Shown here: one piece after another, positions 10,575 to 40,012 of the stretch
Numbering within the stretch: the stretch's first letter is position 1
Layout of the letters: each line of letters begins with the position of its first letter
Assembly (NCBI RefSeq): GCF_000003605.2
Contig: NW_003108085.1
Span: 137,702-177,713 of the forward strand
DNA: 40,012 nucleotides
Source of the DNA: Saccoglossus kowalevskii
Lineage: Eukaryota; Hemichordata; Enteropneusta; Harrimaniidae
Reading direction: 5' to 3'
Notes under the pieces: model-generated
What the model was told of the DNA's origin: nothing
Database searches by the model: none
Seen by the model: only the letters and a program-made list of their open reading frames with translations
Program-made: the position numbers and the translations under genes

Positions 10575-11740
10575 TTATTGTAATCGTATCCTTATTAGGA
10601 TCTTGACAAAAGTGTACAATAAAGTATAGAAAAACAAGAAGAAGTAAAAATAAAAAAATAACATTAAACACATTAAATAAAATTAAAGTACAAATGGTCT
10701 ATCGATACCCAAGGGCATGACTTTGGGCGGTGTCACTTATTTTTTTCAAGCGAACTATTGTCCCTTTGTCGCTGCCACATCGGCTATTCAAATACCGCCC
10801 TACTTATTATGAAAATAAATACATCCTTTTCCAAGGGTCTTCGCTTCGCAGTTGACAAGGAACCAATTTTTAAGGCGATGTTTTAAAAAATTGCCTTAGC
10901 GTACACAAATTCTATTTTTCGAAGGCCGCCAAGCCAAACTCTCCCTTTGGGCATCGAAGCCTTCGTTGCCCCTACGAATGGACCCCGCAGTTACGTGGTG
11001 AATTGGCCTTCAGTAAACTGAGCGTGCCCTGAGTATTAAACTGGAGAATATAGAACGCAAAATCGAAAACACCCCCCCCCCCCGCTTATCTCACAGCACA
11101 TGGAATGTGCTCATGCATGATATGAAATAAATATTTCTGACAGTATGTCATTATTATTTGGTCAAAGCTCAAATATAACCCGGACTCAAAGGTGAAAAGT
11201 GTTCTTTGTTAAACATTATGTATCCCTAACAAAATTCCCAACCTACCACGTGAGGTCCACCTCGTGTTTAATTTATCTACTATCGGGGCCAGGGTCATGT
11301 AGCGGTCGCTCGCATAGGTAATTACCCTTGGATTCGCACGTACCATTTTTTGGAACATATAAAAAGGGGCATTTCTTTGATTTTAGTCTATTTTTTTCGG
11401 TGATCTATGGGTGTTTTCATGGTGTATACTTCTCTATACATAGGATGGCAGTTGTAACCTGTATTCAACTGCAAGAAATTTTGATTAATACCAAAGAGAG
11501 GAATTGAGTTCAAACATTCAAACTAGCGCCCAGGAGAAAAATATTATGATAAATCGCAGTCTGAACAAATTATTATTTTCATCTGTTTGTTTTTATATTA
11601 GGCTGTTTTACGTGCTCTGTTGTCATTATAACTTGGCTACATTACCACGTGGTTTATTTTGCGTTCTATACAGCGCTGTAGCGGGGAGCAGCGCAAAGAA
11701 CGGAAGAGCTCTTCATCAATTGGCCAAAAAATGACCGTTG
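10575..11740. other. Intergenic stretch upstream of GATM
   Basis: Unique-looking sequence with a poly-C run at 11071-11082, several short open frames and no recognisable exon. The part nearest GATM probably holds distal promoter sequence, which is an inference from position only. Confidence 0.5.
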
Positions 11741-11929
11741 ACCAATCAGCGTTGATGTTAGCTTTCATCTGTCCAATCAGCTATGGCATATTATCGCCTG
11801 ATCAGTAAATTTATTCATGAGGGGAAGTAACTTCTGCGCAGCACGCTGAAACGCTCAATTCTTCGTTGTACATCAACGAATGTTCTTCTTGTTTTCGTCT
11901 GTCACAAAACATCGTGGATTTTCACGATA
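11741..11929 (+). promoter_or_regulatory. GATM: GATM proximal promoter and 5' UTR with two CCAAT boxes
   Basis: Two CCAATCAGC motifs (CCAAT at 11742-11746 and 11773-11777, 31 bp apart) lie 150-190 bp upstream of the GATM start codon, a usual distance for NF-Y sites. No clear TATA box. The transcription start is not determinable. CCAATCAG also occurs in repeat family H, so chance occurrence is possible. Confidence 0.4.
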
Positions 11930-34042
<22,113 letters not shown>

Positions 34043-35370
34043 GCTGCGAACCCAACAAATCCGCATCCCGGAAGAGTCGATTTTTAGCGAATATTGACGA
34101 GAATTTTCAACTTTATTTGTAATGTATACAAGTATAGATTTGCCGGTTTGTGTATATCCAAATTTAAATAATTCCAGCCAAGGAGTGGGTTTACAGAGCC
34201 AGACCATTGGTGAAGCCAGTCTTGTACATTCATTTCATTTCAAATTTTTTCGGGGCATAATTGACCTCTGACCTCTCAATCCATGTTCATTTTTATTCTG
34301 ATCTTTTCAATACTGTAAACGACTTTAATTTCCTGAGACAATTTCATAAATCGGTGAAAATTGAACAATTTTGCGGCAGTGAATATCTCTTAGGTGTTCT
34401 GGGGACTATCATGCTTTAGCAAATATTGTCCTGGGGGGGGGGGGGGTTATAGCAACTGAAAAAATTTTAATAAAAATGTCAGCTGTGAAAGTTGAAAAAA
34501 TTTTAAAAATTACTGCTAAGCAATCAAATGCGAGACAGTTTGGGGTTTTTAAAATTATGTTCTTTCAGCAAATAAACGATTTCGCAACAATCAAGAATTC
34601 TAATCTTGTTAGCCCCATACAACTTTTACATTTTCTTGACCATATAAAGATTATGAAATTTTAAAACTTGGGCTTGTCTCGGAGTCTATACATTGTATCA
34701 CTCAGCTGTGAAGGTTTGTTTTAATGCACTGTCACTGTGTGTTCTAACAATCACGTGTAGATTTCTAAATCTGGTTTTATTTTATTTTTTGTGCAAGTTT
34801 TGTTTGTTTTTTGTGGAAGACTATTTTAATTATTAAAATGGGTCATTTGCTTTAATACAAGTTTGAACCAGTTCAAACCGGTTTGCACCAGTTCTTGTGA
34901 AGCGATGTGGATTGCTTTTATTTCGAATATGCAATTTTACTTCAGAGGCTGTTGAATATACAAAATAAAATAATTCTATTTCGTAAGGGCTGAAAAGATT
35001 TACAACCACATGGTAGGTGGCACACTCTATCAAATTTTCATCATGTTGAACAATTCTTCACAAACCACTGACACAATGTACCAAATATACTTCCGCCAAG
35101 CGTGTTTTGATTGGTTAACTGCTTGACGCATAATGGCAGACACCTGTATTTTTAAAGCATCTCGATTCTTTGAACAGAGAAATACAAAACATTGTACTTA
35201 AATTTTATTTTTTAAATGATTGAACACACAGTGACTATGTAATGTTTTCCCACCCTGGCTGTGATTGAGTATACAGATAAAATTGTCAGCCTTCTTAAAA
35301 TAATGTCAAATGTCCTGTATGTAATATATTCTAGTCATTTACGTCAATAAAGCTCGTTTTTAATAACCCC
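34043..35370 (+). other. GATM: GATM 3' UTR region with candidate poly(A) signals
   Basis: AATAAA occurs at 34469-34474, 34571-34576 and 35346-35351. I cannot tell which is used. A poly-G run lies at 34433-34446. No coding exon seen. Confidence 0.4.
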
Positions 35371-37770
35371 CTGATGATTATTTCTGTGAACACCTCTGCT
35401 AATCTGACGTAACTGTACGAATTTGTGGTATCAAATCATTTTGTTAGAGGAAGCATCTCTTGATCGATCATTTCGGTTCGCGCTATGAAATTATAAGCGT
35501 CATTTTGCGATATTGAGCCATTGTGAACTTTTAGATACCAACTGATAAAAGTAAAAATATCTAGGTGTGTATTAATTCCACGACTACAGGCTAATTGGCC
35601 ATTTACTAATAAGTCACCAGCTTTCTTGATTGGGCCCGGGCGAAACCTTGGCTTTTATTGGCTGGTAGGTAATCCCAGTGCAAGATACAATGCCCCAGAG
35701 TGCTGGTACCAAATAGTTATTTTGTCTCAATATGATTTAAGACCAATTTGGCTTGTGGATGACGATTTATTTTGTCGTGCAGCACTTGTGTAGACAATGC
35801 TTAAACGTTTAACAAAATCTAGTAAATTTCTTTTGCATACAGCCATCTGTCAACCAAGAGACTTTTGTTCGGATCACTTAATGGTTCACTCGCGCCAATC
35901 CAGCACAGTTTGGCAACAAGTCTGCGCTAACAAAATCGTGCGACATTTGTTTCAAATCACTTCATGGTTCACTCGCGACTCGTGCCAATCCAGCACAGTT
36001 TGGCAACAAGTCTGCGCTAACAAAATAATGCGACTCTCGTACAGATTAGCAGTTTGCAACTAACTTCATCAGGGCCCCTTAACTTCAGAGTCTTGCTCCA
36101 TTGACTTGCTTGAGAAATGCATTCCAGTTCAGCTGATCCAGTCATCCTGGTTATGATCCAATCTCCAGGAAGTCTGCGGAAGCAGTGAGGTACAGTGGAA
36201 CCCTTTCCCAGAACTCTTCGTCCAATTAATTTAAGGGAGTTTACTAGTCTGGTTTGATATTGGGTCCCTTATGCAAGTTTAAAATACTATTTGCCGTTGT
36301 ACGTTGGCTCGAATAAATTTGGGAAGTTGGTGATAATTTGGCAGCAGTTCAACTTTCAAATAACAAAATTTTCCTGAACACGATTTAGTAATTGATCAAA
36401 TTCTTAGTAGCAAACGTGGTTTACTGTTTCGCAAAATTTAGTAGTTCCCCATTACCATCCACTTAATCTACTGAATGGAAATTAGCATCCCAGGGATCTT
36501 TTGCAGGGCCTTTAAGATCAAAATCTCCACAATTTCCTTTCAAGCCGATTCGCTGATGGATTCTACTGTACTCAATGAAATCTGCAGATTGGACAGTCTT
36601 CTCGGGATGAACCAATCAAGGTATTTCTCTTGTAGTGTTAACTTGGGTGAGATGTAACTCAGTTTGTGATTTGGTAGTCAAGCAAGTGCTCAGTCTCCTG
36701 AACCAATCAAATAAGCTCTATCAAAGACTAGCTTTATTGTGCTTAGGATTTGCAGGATTTTGTCGTGTGGTAAAGCGTTTTTATTAATCTAGATATAAAG
36801 CATGGGGTTCCTTAAGTGCCGTTCAAAGAAGTGGCAATGTTGCATAAAGAACAGTCAAATTTATTTGTTCCAAAATATTCCAGCCATGGAATTGATTAGA
36901 TTTGAAGAAATGCTTGCATTGTGAATTGGCCCCGAGAGTGTGCAAGGATCTGTGACCTTATCAGGTCGTGTACCTAAAATTAACATTTGAGTTCCGAAGT
37001 AAACTGTTTTCATTCACAAATGTTGTGCCTTTATAACTTAAAAAAAAAATTTAGCCGACTGTTCATTATAAGAAGAATGTGTAAAAATCAAGGCAAAATT
37101 TTGAGAGAAAAAAATTATAGTGCTCCACAGGTTAAGTACGTGGGCTTGTGTAGCAATGATTTGTGTGATGTTGACAACTGGAGGTTGAGAACAGGGGTTC
37201 CAGATTTGATAACTAGGTGGGTTTTGGGGGTCTGCTAAAAATAACACAACTTAAACGACATGTGTCAAAGCATTTGGGGTGAAAACCTGCATGAAATATT
37301 CGCATAACAAATAGCCACTCCATTATATTCAAATTGAGAAACCCCGTACAATTGTGGTGCATCATGGGAGTCCCACCATTATCATTCCCATCTTGTCCTT
37401 CAGTTGTATGTCCAATTACAAGAGGGCTAACATTATGCTGATGGATATTATTCAATCGAATGCAGTTTTCCATCACAGCTTGCGTTTTGATTGGTTCTTA
37501 ATTGCGTCATTGCCACACTTTTATTGAAAGCTGTTCAAAGGTTAATTTACATTAAAACAATACATGTTGTAATGATATTCATTATAATGTGTCTTAGTTT
37601 TGATTCCTAAAAATAAAGATTTAAATTTTGGGGGATTTTGTGACTACTTTAAATAGTCACAAATAGTAGTCTGTTAAATTCGGGATACTTTTAAAAAGGA
37701 AAAATGTATTGAGGCCGTGTTCAGAAAATAAACTTGTTTCAATCCTGTGAGTCTTGGTGTTATTTTTCAA
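35371..37770. other. Intergenic stretch without a recognised gene
   Basis: Mostly unique AT-rich sequence. It includes a short direct duplication (35874-36051) and a small hairpin TGTGACTA/TAGTCACA near 37640-37665. Short open frames here show no family pattern. Confidence 0.6.
35874..36051. repeat. ~85-bp direct duplication
   Basis: ATGGTTCACTCGCG, CCAATCCAGCACAGTTTGGC and AACAAGTCTGCGCTAAC occur twice. The second copy carries a small insertion (ACTCGTG). Confidence 0.9.
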
Positions 37771-37775
37771 AATTG

Positions 37776-37977
37776 CTCCGTAGAATACTTTATTTTTGTT
37801 TGGAATTAATTTTTGCTGAAGGAATGATTCAGTGATAATAAAATTCCAGCAAATATACCCTTTTTCCTATATTTTACGTTAAAATTGCCAAATATCAGTG
37901 AAAATAAACCATACGAAACACTCAAAAATTCTTTTCAGCGGAAATTAATTCCAGCGAAAATAAAGTTGTTTACAGTA
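37776..37977. mobile_element. MITE family A, copy 7
   Basis: CGTAGAATACTTTATTTTTG to AAATAAAGTTGTTTACAGTA. The left terminus has drifted (CCGT for CTGT). Confidence 0.85.
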
Positions 37978-39486
37978 CTCCAATTTGTTACCTTATGTGA
38001 ACAGATTCATTCTTTTAAACACAAGCCATCTCACTCAACCCTGTTAATCTCTACCCACACCTGATTCATCTTACAAGACCCAAGTGGTCTCGCTCAAACC
38101 AATTCGTCTCACTCGAAGGTGTTAAAACTCGCCATTGTACTCTCATTTACAGTCCCTCTGTCTCATTCAATTACTATCCATAATACAGTCGCTCGAACTA
38201 TTGTCCAATCAGGTTAGGTGTTTTGTGTCGCATGGTAGACCTTAATCTTACTCTCGAACACGAAACACACAATTATCGTACTTGTCTTCAATAGGCACTT
38301 TATCGTGCTCTCGGAATTTGGCCGGCTCCCGGAGTGAAAGTTTGTATTCTATGTCGCCTTCCTCGCTTCATGGTCGTGCATACTAGTACGCCATTTTCTG
38401 AATAAGGTCCCCACAATTACCACATCCTTTTAGTCTCTATTTCATTTAAAAAAAAAAAAAACATAACCTTCATAGCAACCAGAACGTTCGTCATTAATTG
38501 CAAATCCAATGCCATAGAACGAAAGAAAAGACGGCTTTGTGGTTTTATTCTCGGGGGCAAAACGTGCCATGTTGCTAAGATGCGTGCCACTGTACAATGT
38601 ATTCTTGTGGTCTCTGCACGAACTGTTGTGAGATGCCGGTCGAAGAGCCGCTGAAAACGGCAAAGTCGAGAAGATGGCACAAACTCAACATTGAAGTAAT
38701 CCTGAACAACGAAATTTAAATGTGTTACATATGTAGGGGTAGTCTGGCCTCATGACAGCTCTCCGGTTTCAACAACTAGCCCGAAATACAATGTTTTGAA
38801 TGGTTTCGACAGAGTCGCCGGTTGTGGTTGCCATGCAGTAAAAATGCTTAAATGTTCGCTCCCGGGAATAAAAGAAAATCAAAAAAAAAAACTAACAGTC
38901 TTGTATATTCAATTCGATGAGAGAAAGCGATATGCAAATCAGAACCTCTGGCCTGGAAAAGAGTAGACATAGTACTCTGTACAATCAGAAATATGCCTTG
39001 CGCATGACCTCCAAGTATCACATACCCTGGTACTTTTAAAATGAATGGGAACCCGCCAAACAATTAATGCGATCGGTTTTAATTAAAGTTGAAACAAACC
39101 TGGGAAAAAAAGGAATGAATATAAGAATGATTGCCGTTATTGGCGAACAATAACCCCGGAAAGTACCAGGATGTGTGACCTTCAAGGGGTCATGGATCCG
39201 ACTCGTAATCAACAGTGACATCTATGCCATCCTGGGTATTTTATTTGTCCGTGACGGGCAATTCGTCCTAAGAGAAAACACGATTAGATATTTGATAAGA
39301 GAGAGACTATTGTCACATGTTGTTTATGTAAATTATGTTGACCATAATTCAAATAATTTGAACCACAGCTGTTGTACAAATTAAGTCGTCTCTCAAAACG
39401 CCTGCGTTCGTTATGATTACGAAATCTTACTGAAAATAAAACACATGGAACGTGGTACTATATAGCCCCGGGCGACAGCGTGGTAC
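37978..39486. other. Intergenic stretch without a confirmed gene
   Basis: Contains poly-A and poly-T runs and one weak minus-strand candidate first exon near 38468-38570, described in the findings. No homology-supported exon. Confidence 0.55.
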
Positions 39487-39675
39487 TAAGGGGCGGACCA
39501 TTTGATATCTAGGTGGGCCAGGAAGATTGAAATGAAGCTTAATTTTTCCCCTATCTGATGTGGATTTTTTTTTCAGCATATAGTGTAGAATTTTTTTTCA
39601 ACCATTGTCATAGAATTTTTTTTCACAAAATCTTCCTGCCCACCTCCCCCAGGATATCAAATGGTCAACCCCTAA
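39487..39675. mobile_element. MITE family J, Harbinger-like, TAA-flanked
   Basis: Left TAA|GGGGCGGACCATTTGATA, right TATCAAATGGTCAACCCC|TAA. The terminal repeats extend about 40 bp with small indels (AGGTGGG..AGGAAGATT). The interior has three GAATTTTTTTTCA-like words. Confidence 0.85.
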
Positions 39676-39888
39676 TCATCTTCGCCAGCCATTATAGCTT
39701 GGCAGAATTCACACTGAATAAACGGGCTCTGGTGCGTTTCCATGGCAAAAAGAACAGGACGTAAAGTAGTGTGACGTGTTTCCAAAGGAAAACGAACGTC
39801 AAGTCTGTGTTTTGTCGGTTAAAAAGACGGCGCAATCTATTGGTTAATATGTGTAATTGATTCAAGTTGTTTCAGGAACGCTGATTGA

Positions 39889-40012
39889 TTAAAGCGGGGT
39901 GTCGTCACCTGCGCATGCGTCAAATGGCCATAACGTGTCGTTGTTTACAAACAAACATCTACCCATGAGCCTTTGCGTTTTTAGCGCGTGTTATCGTCGC
40001 TTGGGACTCAAT
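39889..40012. mobile_element. MITE family D, copy 2 (cut by window edge)
   Basis: TTAA|AGCGGGGTGTCGTCACC followed by CCATGAGCCTTTGC and GTCGCTTGGGACTCAAT, matching the copy at 5568. The right end lies outside the window. Confidence 0.85.

Overview
This is animal nuclear DNA: low GC, GT-AG introns, long introns and intergenic sequence full of non-autonomous transposons and minisatellites, and no prokaryotic gene organisation. Two recognisable genes lie head to tail on the + strand. The vertebrate-like creatine-synthesis enzyme and the ciliary gene, together with the repeat style, suggest a marine invertebrate. A deuterostome such as a hemichordate is my best guess, but the window does not prove it.

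Layout. 1-2083: a roughly 41-bp minisatellite of about 50 copies, in an intron of the first gene and running off the left edge. 2278-3914: the last two coding exons of TTC21B (IFT139, an intraflagellar-transport A subunit). The intron between them holds a degenerate 'GTCAAA/CTGAG' repeat and a possible relic of a Crypton-type recombinase. 3915-11929: 3' UTR, then an intergenic stretch of MITEs, a 147-bp triplicate, hairpins and microsatellites. 11930-34042: a complete GATM gene (glycine amidinotransferase, AGAT) in seven coding exons, which I spliced to 416 residues. It has a mitochondrial presequence exon and all three catalytic residues (Asp248, His297, Cys401). 34043-40012: 3' UTR and intergenic DNA with more MITEs and no gene I recognise.

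The two genes have unrelated jobs (ciliary retrograde transport; guanidinoacetate and creatine synthesis), and I see no functional link beyond adjacency. Much of the interest is in the non-coding part. At least ten MITE or repeat families (named A to J here) recur through the window. Their flanks group them as TA-flanked with TACTGT-type ends (A, B, I), TTAA-flanked (D, G) and TWA-flanked, Harbinger-like (F, J). Three GATM introns carry tandem arrays next to the 3' splice site. In intron 5 the 82-bp unit is a copy of the exon 6 acceptor plus the first bases of exon 6, giving four decoy acceptors just upstream of the real one, three of which lead at once to a stop codon. That is the most unusual structure I found. 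I did not find a new enzymatic or defence system.
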